64,000 bases of DNA from JAJXWB01 sp037044955 (GCA_037044955.1 JBAOHX010000009.1:124001-188000); one strand, 5' to 3'. Counted from the first letter of the stretch, positions 1 through 9,206 are shown. The notes: a model not told the origin generated them from the letters alone. Translations and numbers: made by a program.

Positions 1-2
1 GC

Positions 3-77
3 CTGCGCAGTTCGCCGGGCCGCACGCAGCGGGCCGCAGCGCGCGCCAACCAGTTGCTCTACTCCTGCGATCAGTGA
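3..77 (+). CDS. C-terminal end of an upstream protein (partial)
   Basis: An open frame enters from the left edge and stops at the TGA at 75-77. The visible tail ends in residues RANQLLYSCDQ. Its stop overlaps the GTG start of the next gene as GTGA, a common translational-coupling arrangement, which supports both genes. Too little is visible to assign a family. Confidence 0.35.
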   Translation: MRSSPGRTQRAAARANQLLYSCDQ

Positions 78-628
78 AGGCGCGTGACCCGCGGCGGGCA
101 GGGCTCCAACAGGAGGCGATCTTGCCCGCCGCGCTGACGCCGCTTCGCGCCGACATCACCACGCTCGACGTCGACGCCATCGTCAACGCCGCCAACGAAT
201 CGCTTCTGGGCGGCGGCGGCGTCGACGGCGCCATCCATCGCGCCGCCGGCCCGGATTTGCTCGCCGAATGCCGCGCGCTCGGCGGCTGCGCGACCGGCGA
301 CGCCAAGATCACCCGCGGCTATCGTCTGCCGGCGCGCTTCGTCATCCATACGGTCGGCCCGATCTGGCGCGGCGGCGAACGCGGGGAGGCCGAATTGCTC
401 GCCTCCTGCTACCGGCGCAGCCTCGAGATCGCAGGCGAACGCGATCTCGCCACCATCGCCTTTCCCTGCATCTCGACCGGCGTCTACGGCTATCCGGCGC
501 AAGCCGCCGCCGAGATCGCCGTGGCGACGGCGCGCGCGACCGCCGGCGCGCGCATTGCGAAAATCGTCTTCTGCTGTTTCTCCGAAAGCGACCGCGCGCT
601 TTACGCGGCGCTGTGCGGGGCCGCCTGA
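74..628 (+). CDS. Macro-domain protein, O-acetyl-ADP-ribose deacetylase (YmdB-like)
   Basis: A single macro domain occupies about residues 20-180 of 184. Family hallmarks are visible: the ADP-ribose-binding segment VDAIVNAANESLLGGGGVDG, the HxAGP-type motif HRAAGPDLL, and the phosphate loop CISTGVYGYP. Known members bind ADP-ribose and remove O-acetyl or mono-ADP-ribosyl groups, so a cytoplasmic hydrolase role is inferred. The GTG at 74 overlaps the stop of the preceding frame (GTGA). A TTG at 122, just before the domain, is an alternative start and would remove the poorly conserved first 16 residues. Confidence 0.88.
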   Translation: MKARDPRRAGLQQEAILPAALTPLRADITTLDVDAIVNAANESLLGGGGVDGAIHRAAGPDLLAECRALGGCATGDAKITRGYRLPARFVIHTVGPIWRGGERGEAELLASCYRRSLEIAGERDLATIAFPCISTGVYGYPAQAAAEIAVATARATAGARIAKIVFCCFSESDRALYAALCGAA

Positions 629-669
629 GCCGCGTTGACGGCGCCGCCCCGATCGGCGACGCTCACGCC

Positions 670-1101
670 ATGATTTCCAGAACTTTGCTCCTCGCCGCCG
701 CCACCGCCCTGACCGCGTCCGTCGCGACGCCCGTTTCGGCGCAGGCGCCAGCCGTGACAGGGCTGGAAGCCTGGAAGGCCGTCGTCGGCAACACCATCGT
801 CGGCAAGACGCAGACCGGCGAAGCCTCGATCGAATATTTCGCGCCCGACGGCGTCGCCAAGAACAAGATCGACGGCAAGCCGGGCGAGGGCGAATGGACG
901 TTGCGCGGCGACAAGGTCTGCACGGACTACGCGGACGACGACGAGGAAGAGGACGACGACGAAAAGGACGACGATTCGGGCTCCGACGAGGAGGCCGATT
1001 GCTACGCGCTGTCCGTGCAGGGCGACGCGCTGACGCTGACCGACGAGGCGGGCAAGGCGCGCGTGTTCAGGATCTTGCCGGGGAACGCGGAGAAGCTGTA
1101 G
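670..1101 (+). CDS. Secreted hypothetical protein with an acidic loop
   Basis: The 143-residue product has a clear Sec signal peptide (MISRTLLLAAATALTASVA, cleavage after VSAQA). The mature part carries GNTIVGKTQTGEASIEYFAPDG and ends RVFRILPGN, a small beta-rich layout seen in many uncharacterised alphaproteobacterial periplasmic proteins. Between two cysteines lies a run of about 24 residues that are almost all Asp or Glu, unusual for this layout and possibly cation-binding. The start is the ATG at 670, because the open frame further upstream only shadows the macro-domain gene. No function is assigned. Confidence 0.75.
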   Translation: MISRTLLLAAATALTASVATPVSAQAPAVTGLEAWKAVVGNTIVGKTQTGEASIEYFAPDGVAKNKIDGKPGEGEWTLRGDKVCTDYADDDEEEDDDEKDDDSGSDEEADCYALSVQGDALTLTDEAGKARVFRILPGNAEKL

Positions 1102-1130
1102 CGCGGGTGACTTGCCGTCATCGCGCGCAC

Positions 1131-1277
1131 GACGTCATCCCTCCCCGCTTGCGGGGAGGGTGGCGCGCGAAGCGCGACGGGTGGGGACCGTCGGCGTTGG
1201 GAAAAGCGTCGTTCACGCCCCGCGAACCCCACCCGCGATGCTGCGCATCGCGGCCTCCCCGTAAGCGGGGAGGCAGG
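1131..1277. repeat. Dispersed intergenic inverted repeat
   Basis: Two complementary arms, CTCCCCGCTTGCGGGGAGGG near 1140 and CCTCCCCGTAAGCGGGGAGG near 1254, flank a GC-rich core that also contains the matched segments GGTGGGGACC and CCCCACCC. This architecture is typical of short dispersed intergenic repeats in alphaproteobacterial genomes. It encodes nothing and could act as a transcript-stabilising or terminating hairpin between the converging genes on either side. Confidence 0.7.
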
Positions 1278-1290
1278 GCCACCGCAGGCG

Positions 1291-1336
1291 CAATGACGAG
1301 AAGCGATCGACAGCAATGACGGCAAGCGGTCGATAG
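1291..1336. repeat. Imperfect 23-bp tandem duplication
   Basis: Two adjacent 23-bp copies, both beginning CAATGACG and ending TCGA(C/T)AG, differ at four positions. They sit directly beside the dispersed inverted repeat, between converging genes. Confidence 0.6.
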
Positions 1337-1366
1337 CAGCGCGTCCGCAGCTCTGATGCGCCCCGC

Positions 1367-2215
1367 TCACCCGTACGCCACGGGGCAATCCGGCCGGCCG
1401 CCCCATTCCGCCCAGGAGCCGTCGTAGACCGGCGCGGAGCGATTGGCCGCCGTCTCCAGCGCCAGCGACAGGATCGCCGCCGAGACGCCGGAGCCGCAGG
1501 TGGTCAGCAGCGGCTTCGACAGGTCCACGCCGGCGTTCTTGAAGGCGGCGGTCAGCGCGGCCGGCGGCTTCAGGCGGCCGCCCTCGATGATCTGGTCCCA
1601 CGGCAGGTTTTTCGCGCCCGGCATGTGGCCGGACTTGAGGCCCGGACGCGGCTCCGGCGCCTCGCCGCGGAAGCGGTCGGCCGCGCGCGCGTCGACGACC
1701 TGCGCGCCGCTCGCCAGCGCCTTCTTCACGTCCTCCATGCTCGCCACCGCGCCATGATCTAGGCGGGCGGTGAAATGGCGCGGCTGCTTGCGCACCGGGC
1801 CGTCTTCGACCGGCCGTCCCTCGGCCTTCCAGGCGGGCAGGCCGCCGTCCAGCACGAACACGTCGGTGACGCCGAAGGTGCGCAGCGTCCACCACACGCG
1901 CGGCGCGGAAAACAGGCCGTAGCTGTCGTAGACGACGACGCGCATGCCGTCGCCGAGGCCGAGCGCCCGCATCGCGCTGGAAAAGGCGATGGGGTCCGGC
2001 AGCATGTGGGGCAGGGGCGATTTCTTGTTGGAGATCGCGTCGATGTCGAAATGCACGGCGCCGGGAATATGGCCGGCCAGATATTCGGCCTTGGCGTCGC
2101 GGTTCAGCGTCGGCAGATGCCAGCTCGCGTCGACCACGAACAGGTCGGGCGCCGCCAGATGATCGGCGAGCCACTGGGTCGTCACGAAATGCTTGTGCCC
2201 GCCGTCGCCCGCCAT
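1367..2215 (-). CDS. sseA: 3-mercaptopyruvate sulfurtransferase
   Basis: A 282-residue protein with two rhodanese domains (about residues 8-135 and 160-280). The active-site loop CGSGVSA, with the catalytic cysteine near residue 240, matches mercaptopyruvate sulfurtransferases rather than thiosulfate-specific rhodaneses, which have CRxGx(R/T). Family members move sulfur from 3-mercaptopyruvate to cyanide or thiols in the cytoplasm. CysK lies nearby, so sulfur-amino-acid metabolism is represented here, although a divergently transcribed small gene separates the two. Length and both domains are complete. Confidence 0.93.
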   Translation of the reverse strand: MAGDGGHKHFVTTQWLADHLAAPDLFVVDASWHLPTLNRDAKAEYLAGHIPGAVHFDIDAISNKKSPLPHMLPDPIAFSSAMRALGLGDGMRVVVYDSYGLFSAPRVWWTLRTFGVTDVFVLDGGLPAWKAEGRPVEDGPVRKQPRHFTARLDHGAVASMEDVKKALASGAQVVDARAADRFRGEAPEPRPGLKSGHMPGAKNLPWDQIIEGGRLKPPAALTAAFKNAGVDLSKPLLTTCGSGVSAAILSLALETAANRSAPVYDGSWAEWGGRPDCPVAYG

Positions 2216-2326
2216 GGTCCCATCCTTGTCCGTTTCCGCCCCTCGGATTTAGCGCGATCCCGCTCGCGGCGGCAAGGCTGGCTGCGCCCGCAACGCCGCG
2301 TGCGCGTCCGCACCGAAGTCCGGTCC

Positions 2327-2351
2327 GGAACGATCCATTCTGCCCAACGTT
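2327..2351 (+). promoter_or_regulatory. Predicted sigma-EcfG promoter
   Basis: GGAAC at 2327-2331, a 16-bp spacer, then CGTT at 2348-2351: a perfect match to the GSR sigma factor consensus. It points at the small gene starting at 2386, about 35 bp downstream, and is an isolated copy 45 kb from the GSR locus. Confidence 0.72.
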
Positions 2352-2385
2352 GAAAGCGACATTCGCGACTGGGGGAGACGAAATC

Positions 2386-2478
2386 ATGAACCCGACCACG
2401 CAGACCAGCGGCCTGACCGTCCCGATGCTCTCGGTTCTCTCGGTCCTGATGGCCACCGCCTGGCTGGTCGTTCACTGA
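2386..2478 (+). CDS. 30-residue single-span membrane peptide, predicted GSR target
   Basis: The ATG at 2386 follows a strong ribosome-binding site (GGGGGAG at 2371-2377) and opens a 30-codon frame. The N-terminus is polar (MNPTTQTSG), the rest is one hydrophobic helix (VPMLSVLSVLMATAWLVVH), and TGA follows. A perfect sigma-EcfG promoter lies upstream, so the peptide is probably induced in the general stress response. No family is recognised. Promoter, ribosome-binding site and transmembrane pattern all agree, which is stronger support than length alone, but translation is unproven. Confidence 0.6.
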   Translation: MNPTTQTSGLTVPMLSVLSVLMATAWLVVH

Positions 2479-2493
2479 TTTCCGGTCGCGCGT

Positions 2494-3531
2494 TCAGCGC
2501 GACTCGTAGGGCGGAACGATATTGGACTTCCGCTCCATCCAGCCGGGAACCGGCAGGTTCTTCGAGCGCAGGAATTCCGGATTGAACATTTTCGCCGCGT
2601 AGCGGCCGCCGGAATCGCAGAGCGGCGTCACGATCGTGTGGCCGGGCCCCATCTCCTTCGCCAGCCGGATCGCGCCGGCGACATTCACGCCGGAGGAGCC
2701 GCCGAGCAGCAGGCCCTCGTTCTCCGCCAGATCGAAGCAGATGCGCAGGGCCTCGTCGTCCTGGATCTGATAGGCGACGTCGACCGCCACGCCTTCGAGA
2801 TTCTTCGTCACGCGGCCCTGGCCGATGCCCTCGGTGATCGACGATCCCGAGGATTTCAGTTCGCCCGTCGTGTACCAGGAGAAGAGCGCGGCGCCCAAGG
2901 GATCGGCGAGGCCGATGCGGATATTCGCATTGCGTTCCTTCAGCGCCAGCGACACGCCGCCGAGCGTTCCGCCCGAGCCCACCGCGCAGATGAACCCGTC
3001 GACCTCTCCGTTCGTGTCGTCCCAGATTTCCGGACCCGTCGTCAGGCGATGGCCTTCGCGATTGGCGACATTGTCGAACTGGTTGGCCCAGATCGCGCCC
3101 GTCGCGCTTTCGCGCGCCATCTTCTCGGCAAGGCGGCCGGACAGCTTCACGTAATTGTCGGGATTGGAATAGGGGACCGCCGGCACCTCGATCAGCTCCG
3201 CGCCCTGCAGGCGCAGCATGTCCTTCTTCTCCTGGCTCTGCGTCTCGGGAATGACGATGACGGTGCGATAGCCCAGCGCATTGGCGACCAGCGCGAGGCC
3301 TATGCCGGTATTGCCCGCCGTGCCTTCCACGATCACGCCGCCGGGCTTCAGCAGGCCGCGCGCTTCGGCGTCGCGCACGATGGCGAGCGCCGCGCGATCC
3401 TTCACCGATCCGCCGGGGTTCATGAATTCGGCCTTGCCGAGGATGCGGCAGCGCGTCGCCTTCGAGGCGGCCTGCAATTCGATCAGCGGCGTATGTCCGA
3501 TGGCGTCGATGACGTTGGGCGCAAATTGCAT
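2494..3531 (-). CDS. cysK: Cysteine synthase (PLP-dependent)
   Basis: A 345-residue fold-type II PLP enzyme. The Schiff-base lysine is K44 in NPGGSVKDRA, the substrate loop is EGTAGNTGIGLA, and the cofactor phosphate loop is GSGGTLGG. It catalyses O-acetylserine plus sulfide to cysteine in the cytoplasm. It is some 20 residues longer than enterobacterial CysK, with an extended C-terminus (PGWMERKSNIVPPYESR) seen in a subgroup often named cysteine synthase A. A CBS-like cystathionine activity cannot be excluded from sequence alone. Confidence 0.9.
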   Translation of the reverse strand: MQFAPNVIDAIGHTPLIELQAASKATRCRILGKAEFMNPGGSVKDRAALAIVRDAEARGLLKPGGVIVEGTAGNTGIGLALVANALGYRTVIVIPETQSQEKKDMLRLQGAELIEVPAVPYSNPDNYVKLSGRLAEKMARESATGAIWANQFDNVANREGHRLTTGPEIWDDTNGEVDGFICAVGSGGTLGGVSLALKERNANIRIGLADPLGAALFSWYTTGELKSSGSSITEGIGQGRVTKNLEGVAVDVAYQIQDDEALRICFDLAENEGLLLGGSSGVNVAGAIRLAKEMGPGHTIVTPLCDSGGRYAAKMFNPEFLRSKNLPVPGWMERKSNIVPPYESR

Positions 3532-3682
3532 GGCGTGCGGATCCTCTCTCTGTCCTGCCTAAAGGCAGGCGCGCGGATCGACAAGACGCGCGCGCGCTGC
3601 GCAGGGCTTGATACGCGGGTGCTCGCGCCTAATTCCGCCCGCGCGCCGCGCAGCAGCGCGGCCTTGTCGCGGGAGGACGATC

Positions 3683-4784
3683 ATGGCTGCGCCTGTTCTC
3701 AATCAACCCGTCACGCAACCCGTTCCGGCTTTCGACCCGGACGCGCTCAACGCCTTTCGTCGGCCGGATGCTCGGCGATCTCGGCGCCCTGACCAATTCC
3801 GTGCTGACGCATATCGGCGACCAGCTCGGCTTCTACAAGATACTCGGCGCGGAAGGCCCGATGACGGCGGACGCGCTGGCGGCGCGCGCGGGCGCCTTGC
3901 CTCGCCTCGTGCGCGAATGGCTGTCGGCGCAGGCGGCGCAGGGCTACGTCGCCTACGACGAGACAAGCGACAAGTTCTCGCTGTCGCCCGCGCAGAGCAT
4001 GGTTTTCGCCGACGAAGGCAGCCCGGTCTACATGGCGGGCTTCTTCGACATCGCCCGTGGCCTGTTCGACGACGTGCCGAAGCTGCTCAACGCCTTTCGC
4101 ACCGACGGCAAGCTCGCCTGGCACGAGCATAACAATTGCCTGTTCTGCGGCACGCGCCGCGTATTCCAGCCGGCCTACAACCACCACCTGCTGGCCGAAT
4201 GGCTGCCGGCGCTCGACGGCGTCGTGCGGAAGCTGGAGCGCGGCGCAAATGTCGCCGACGTCGGCTGCGGTCACGGCGCCTCGACCATCATCATGGCCAG
4301 GGCCTTTCCGAATTCGCGCTTCCACGGCTTCGACTATCACCCGCATTCGGTCGAGGCTGCGCGCGCGGCGGCGCAGGCCGCGGGCCTCGGCGAGCGCATC
4401 TCCTTCGAGGTCGGCGCGGCGAAGGCGCTGCCGGCGCGCGGCTACGATCTCGTCTGCTTCTTCGATTGCCTGCACGACATGGGCGATCCCGTGGGCGCCG
4501 GCAGGCGCGTGCGCGAGGCGCTCGCGCCCGACGGAACGTGGATGGTCGTCGAACCTTTCGCCAACGATACGCTGCGCGACAATCTCAACCCCGTCGGCGC
4601 CGTGTTCTATGCGGCGTCCACGCTCGTCTGCACGCCGGCCTCGCTGTCGCAGGAGGTCGGGCTGGCGCTGGGCGCGCAGGCGGGAGAGGCGAGGCTGTCG
4701 TCGGTGATGCGCGAGGCGGGTTTCGGCAAGGTGCGCCGCGCGGCGGAAACGCCGTTCAACATGGTGCTGGAGGCGCGGCCGTAG
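3683..4784 (+). CDS. SAM-dependent class I methyltransferase (apparent frameshift near 3757)
   Basis: An N-terminal winged-helix dimerisation region (about residues 20-100) precedes a Rossmann methyltransferase fold with the SAM motif VADVGCGHGAST and the acidic motif FDYHP. A central CLFCGTRRVF segment resembles the family of Mycobacterium Rv2258c-like methyltransferases. The ATG at 3683 has a strong ribosome-binding site (GGGAGGA) and begins MAAPVLNQPVTQPVPAFDPD. The frame then breaks at a TTT run at 3755-3757, and removing one T joins it to VGRMLGDLGALTNSVL and the rest. The gene is therefore probably intact in the organism. The substrate is unknown. Confidence 0.78.
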
Positions 4785-4790
4785 TCGCGT

Positions 4791-5888
4791 TCAGGATTTC
4801 ACGCGCGCCGTCAGCGTGTAGTTCGGATTGGCGGAGCAGGTGGTCGCCACGCTGAAGAAGATGTCCTGCTGCGCCCAGCCGCCGCCGTCTTCCCAGGCGT
4901 GCGTCGAGGTCTGGTCGCAGGGCAGCAGCGTGAAGATCGTCGGCGTCGAATTGGCCGGCAATTGCACGCCGTTGACGAAGAGATACTGCGCCGTCGACGC
5001 GCTGTTCGTGCTGTAGACGGACGGGCTCGTCGACTTCGTATAGGTCGTGTAGGTCGCCTGTCCGTAGCGGTTCGTGCCGGTCTGCACCTGCGTGCCAGAG
5101 ACCACGCAATTCTGCGTCGTGACCGAGCCGCTCGAGGTCGTGTAGCCGGCCATGCCCGGCCCGCAGCCGTCGGTATAGACGGTCATCTTCAGATAGGCGT
5201 TGTCGTAGGCCGAGCCCATGGCGACGGCCGTGTTGACGAGGCCCGCGACCATCGCGCCGCCGGTGAGGAAGCTCGCGGTGGTCGTGCCCGTGCCGCGGCC
5301 GCTCTGCGCGCTGAGCGTCACGGGCTGGTAGACATAGCTCGCCAGCAGCGTGTCGCTCGTCGCGCCCGCCGTGTGGATGTAGAGCTCGACCTTCTTCCAC
5401 CACCAGCCGTAGGCGCCGGTGAGCGAGAAGGAGACGGTCGACGCCGTCTGCGCCGAGGGAAGCTCGACCGTCGCGCTGGCCGAAACGCTCATCGCGTTGA
5501 CGCGCGCGATCTTCATGAAGATCGTCGATACGTTCGCCTGCGCCGTGCCGGTGAACGACCCGTCGAAATTCTGCGTCGGCGACTGCGTCCAGCTCGCGCT
5601 GATGCCGGAATTGCCGAGACTGGCGTCGAGAATCTTGGTGGCGACGGCCACGCGATTGGCGGACGGCGCCTGCAGGGCGGCGAGCATCGCCGCGTCGACG
5701 GCCGCTTGCAGCTTCTGCTGCGCGCCGACGCTGCGCCCGTAGTCGATCGAAGCGCCGACGAGCATGGTCGCGACCAGGCCGGTGAGCGCGAAGGCGGCCG
5801 AAATCGTGCCGCGCTGATCGCGGAGGAATCCGGGCCGTTGCGGTCGGTTTGCGGGCGCCGTTGCGGCGATTTGGAGCGAGTGCGACAT
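4791..5888 (-). CDS. TadG-like pilus-assembly/secreted protein
   Basis: The N-terminus has the Tad pattern: a short basic leader ending LRDQRGTISAAFALTGLVAT, a single transmembrane helix, then IDYGRSVGAQQKLQAAVDAA. This is the signature of putative Flp pilus TadE/TadG-like domains. The remainder (about 280 residues) is Ser/Thr-rich and extracytoplasmic with several cysteines, such as DGCGPG and TTCSANPNY. No tad pilus genes lie nearby, so this is an orphan copy. I prefer the ATG at 5888 (MSHSLQ); an in-frame ATG at 5936 would add 16 residues. Role unassigned beyond the envelope. Confidence 0.72.
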   Translation of the reverse strand: MSHSLQIAATAPANRPQRPGFLRDQRGTISAAFALTGLVATMLVGASIDYGRSVGAQQKLQAAVDAAMLAALQAPSANRVAVATKILDASLGNSGISASWTQSPTQNFDGSFTGTAQANVSTIFMKIARVNAMSVSASATVELPSAQTASTVSFSLTGAYGWWWKKVELYIHTAGATSDTLLASYVYQPVTLSAQSGRGTGTTTASFLTGGAMVAGLVNTAVAMGSAYDNAYLKMTVYTDGCGPGMAGYTTSSGSVTTQNCVVSGTQVQTGTNRYGQATYTTYTKSTSPSVYSTNSASTAQYLFVNGVQLPANSTPTIFTLLPCDQTSTHAWEDGGGWAQQDIFFSVATTCSANPNYTLTARVKS

Positions 5889-6097
5889 GGCGTTGTGAGG
5901 GGCCTGCGTGTCGATGCAGGGCACTCTTGCGCTCATTGCGTGAAGACAGCGTTGAGGCGAATGCCGGCATTTGAACGAAAAGCGCCGAAGTGACGCAGGG
6001 GCGCCGCCGATCGCGAAATTTCCAAACCGCTGATTTCAGAAGAGCATGGCGCGGAGATCGCGCTCAACCCCGATCGTTTTGCGTCGTAAAAAAAATC

Positions 6098-7315
6098 TTA
6101 TCGGCGTGCGAAGATGATGTGCCGGACGTCGATGGCGCCCGAACGGAAGCCGGCCTCGCAATAGGAAAGGTAATATTCCCACAGGCGACGGAAGCGTTCG
6201 TCGAAGCCCTGCTGCACGATATCGGGCCAGGCCGCGCGAAAGCGGTCGCGCCATTGCGCCAGCGTCAGCGCATAGTCGCGCCCGAACGCCCGCTGCGCGA
6301 CGAGCGCGAGATCGTGGCCGGCGCCGAGCTTCTCCAGGATCGTGCGCGTGGGCAGCATGCCGCCGGGGAAAATGTAGCGGCGGATGAAGTCGAGCTCGCG
6401 CCGGTAGCGCGGAAAAATCTCCTCGTCGATCGTGATGATCTGCAATGCCGCGCGACCGCCGCTCGCGAGCCTGTCGCGCACCTGCGCGAAATAGGCGGGC
6501 CAATAGGCTTCGCCCACCGCCTCGAACATTTCGATCGACGCGACGCCGTCGTAGACGCCGCGCTCGTCGCGATAGTCCTGCATCCGCACGTCCACGCGCT
6601 CGGCGAGGCCGGCCTTGTGCACGCGCTCGCGCGCGAAATCGAACTGCTCCTTGCTGATGGTGAGCGCCGTCACCCTGCAGCCGCGCTCGCGCGCCGCATG
6701 TTCGGCGAAGCCGCCCCAGCCGCAGCCGATCTCGAGAATGTGCTGGCCCTCGCGCGCGTCGAGCGCATCGGCGAGCGCCCGGTACTTGCGTTCCTGCGCG
6801 TCGCGAAGATCGCCATCGGCGCCGAGATCGAGCGCCGACGAATAGGTCATGCTCGCGTCGAGCCACTTGGCGTAGAAGGAATTGCCGAGATCATAATGCG
6901 CGTGAATGTTGCGCCGCGCGCCCGCGCGCGTGTTGCGATGCAGCCAGTGCCAGGCCATCTGCGCGGCGCGCACGAACGGCTTGCCCGCGAGCATCCGCGC
7001 GATCGCATGCTGGTTGACGCAGAACACTTCGAGAAAGGCGGTGAGGTCGGGCGTCGACCATTCGCCGCGCATGTAGGATTCCGCCACGCCGATGTCGCCG
7101 TGCGCGAAGGCGCGCGCAAACGCCAGATCGTGAATGTCCATGCGCGCCTGCGGGCCGGGCGCCGCGCCGCCGAAGGAGAAGACGCGACCGTCCGGCATGG
7201 CGATTTCCAGTTTGCCGTTTTCGATCAGGCTCGCGAAATCGAGCACCTTGCGCGCGGCGAACGGATAGTTCGCGGCGTCAGCGGAATTGAATTGTCGAAC
7301 AGGCGACGAGGTCAT
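6098..7315 (-). CDS. cfa: Cyclopropane-fatty-acyl-phospholipid synthase
   Basis: The 405-residue enzyme uses SAM to add a methylene bridge to unsaturated phospholipid acyl chains at the membrane. Visible features are HYDLGNSFYAKWLD, the SAM-binding motif LEIGCGWGGFAEHAA, TISKEQFDFA, and the C-terminal FPGGMLPT and YYLSYCEAGFR segments. Length matches the Cfa/CmaA family. Cyclopropanation is commonly linked to acid or stationary-phase stress, and a photolyase gene lies just upstream on the same strand, so the two may share a stress context. Confidence 0.93.
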   Translation of the reverse strand: MTSSPVRQFNSADAANYPFAARKVLDFASLIENGKLEIAMPDGRVFSFGGAAPGPQARMDIHDLAFARAFAHGDIGVAESYMRGEWSTPDLTAFLEVFCVNQHAIARMLAGKPFVRAAQMAWHWLHRNTRAGARRNIHAHYDLGNSFYAKWLDASMTYSSALDLGADGDLRDAQERKYRALADALDAREGQHILEIGCGWGGFAEHAARERGCRVTALTISKEQFDFARERVHKAGLAERVDVRMQDYRDERGVYDGVASIEMFEAVGEAYWPAYFAQVRDRLASGGRAALQIITIDEEIFPRYRRELDFIRRYIFPGGMLPTRTILEKLGAGHDLALVAQRAFGRDYALTLAQWRDRFRAAWPDIVQQGFDERFRRLWEYYLSYCEAGFRSGAIDVRHIIFARR

Positions 7316-7428
7316 TGCGGCGCTCCGACGAATGCGCGAAAGACCTTGTCCCGCGCGAACCCCGTCGAGCGGAACCCTCAGGCTTCAGTCTGCATTCGCC
7401 GCCCTCACGACGCAAGGGCGCGGCGGGC

Positions 7429-8848
7429 TCAATCTTTGAGCTGCTGGAACGCCGCCAGCGCGCGGGCGCGGGCGCGCGCGTGGTCGACGATGGGCGCGGG
7501 ATAGTTTCGCGGCGGCGTCGGCGCTTGCCAGGGCTTGTGCGCGAAGCGGTCGGGCAGGCCGGCGAGTTCGGGCAGCCAGCGCCGCACATAGGCGCCGTCG
7601 GCATCGAACTTCTCGCCCTGCAGCACGGGGTTGAAAACGCGGAAGTAGGGCGCGGCGTCCGCGCCGCAGCCTGCGACCCATTGCCAGCTCGCCGCATTGT
7701 TGGCGGCGTCGGCGTCGCACAGCGTGTCCCAGAACCAGTCCTCGCCGATGCGCCAGTCGATCAGCAGATGCTTCACGAGAAAGGACGCGACGATCATGCG
7801 CACGCGATTGTGCATGTAGCCCGTCGACCAGAGTTCGCGCATGCCCGCGTCGACGATCGGATAGCCGGTGCGGCCTTCGCGCCATGCGGCCAGAATTCCG
7901 GGCTCCGGCTTGTTCCAGACGAAGCGGTCGAAGCGCGGATCGAAATTCTTCGTCGCGAGATCGGGATTGGCGAACAGCAGGCCATAGGAGAATTCGCGCC
8001 AGCCGATCTCCGCCAGAAACTTGTCGCAACCGCGTTGCAGGCGCGGGTCGGCGGCCGCCGCGTGGCGTGTCGCCGTCCAGATCTGGCGCGGCGAGATTTC
8101 GCCGAAGGCCAGATGCGGCGACAGCATCGATGTGCCCTCGACGCCGGGAATGTCGCGCGTTTCGGCATAGACCGACACGCGTTCATCGAGAAAATCCGTC
8201 AGACGCTTCGTTGCCGCCTTTTCGCCCGGCGACCATGCGGCGCGAAGGCCGCCTGCCCAGTCGGGCTGTGTCGGCAGAAGGGCGAGATCGTCGAGCGCCA
8301 CGGCGCCGCGCGGCGCGGGCGCGGCCACGATCCGGCGCGGGGCGGGCAGAGGGGCCTGCGGCGCCTGCGTCGCGAGAACGGCGCGCCAGAACGGCGTGAA
8401 GACGCGAAAGGGGCCGCCGGCCCTGGTCTTCATCGTCCAGGGTTCGACAATCAGTCTGCCGTTGAAGCTCTCGACCGACAGGCGCTGCGCCAGCGTCGGC
8501 CTTGATCGCCGTGTCGATCGCGATGCCAGCCTTGTCGTAGCGTCGCGTCCAGGCGAGCGAGACCGCATTCGTCTGCTGTGCGAGCCGTTCCAGAACCGGT
8601 TGCGCGCGCCCGCAAAAAAGATCGAGCCGGCCGCCGATCCCGCGCAGATCGCTGTCGAGCGCGGCGAGCGAATGATGCAGCCACCAGCGCGAAGCGCCGC
8701 CGAGCGGCCGCACGCCCTCGGAGATTTCGTCCAGTATGTAGACGCACAGGATCGGCCGACCGCTCTCCATCGCCGAGGTCAGTGCGGGATTGTCGGCGAG
8801 CCGCAGGTCTTCGCGGAACCAGACGATGGCGGGGGAGGGCGAGGTCAT
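7429..8848 (-). CDS. phrB: Deoxyribodipyrimidine photo-lyase (apparent frameshift near 8500)
   Basis: The N-terminus (VWFREDLRLADNPAL, VYILDE, WWLHHSL) is the photolyase antenna domain. The C-terminal two thirds hold the FAD-binding domain, including SPHLAFGEISPRQIW, GREGRTGYPIVDAGMREL-like residues and HNRVRMIVASFLVKHL. The enzyme repairs UV-induced pyrimidine dimers with blue light. The reading frame breaks between IAIDTAIKA and TLAQRLSVESFNG, and removing one base in the GGCC at about 8498-8501 restores a single protein of about 472 residues, the normal length. I treat it as one gene. Confidence 0.85.
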
Positions 8849-8884
8849 CGCCCTCTTATATGGCGGCTATGCCGCGCGGATCGA

Positions 8885-9205
8885 CTATTGGTCGCGCCAG
8901 TCGAAGGCGAGCGGGGCTTCGCGGAAGGCGAAGCGGTCGAGATGGCGCGCGACCACGCCCTTCAGCGCCTCGAGATGCGCGGGCGACGAGGCGTCGATCC
9001 GGCATTCGAGATTGGCGATATGCGCCGACATCGTCAGCTTGCCGTCGGCGGGCCAGTCGGCGCCGCGCGAATCGCGCGGGAACACGACCGTGCCGGCGTC
9101 GGGCGAAAACTCGACCTTCAGGTTGTGGCTCCAGTGCTTGCAGAGCTGCTGGAGATAGCGGCTGCCGTTGGTGGTCGGCACATGCGCGACGCTGGCGTTG
9201 CTCAT
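8885..9205 (-). CDS. DUF2218 domain protein
   Basis: A 106-residue protein matching the DUF2218 pattern: TTNGSRYLQQLCKHWSHN at the start, a middle FP-DSRGADWPADG segment, and a C-terminal helix HLDRFAFREAPLAFDWR. DUF2218 proteins are often fused to, or next to, siderophore-interacting ferric reductases. Its start lies 2 bp after the stop of the upstream PadR-type regulator gene, so the two form an operon. That context suggests a part in iron or metal handling, but the biochemical role is unknown. Confidence 0.82.
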   Translation of the reverse strand: MSNASVAHVPTTNGSRYLQQLCKHWSHNLKVEFSPDAGTVVFPRDSRGADWPADGKLTMSAHIANLECRIDASSPAHLEALKGVVARHLDRFAFREAPLAFDWRDQ

Positions 9206-9206
9206 C

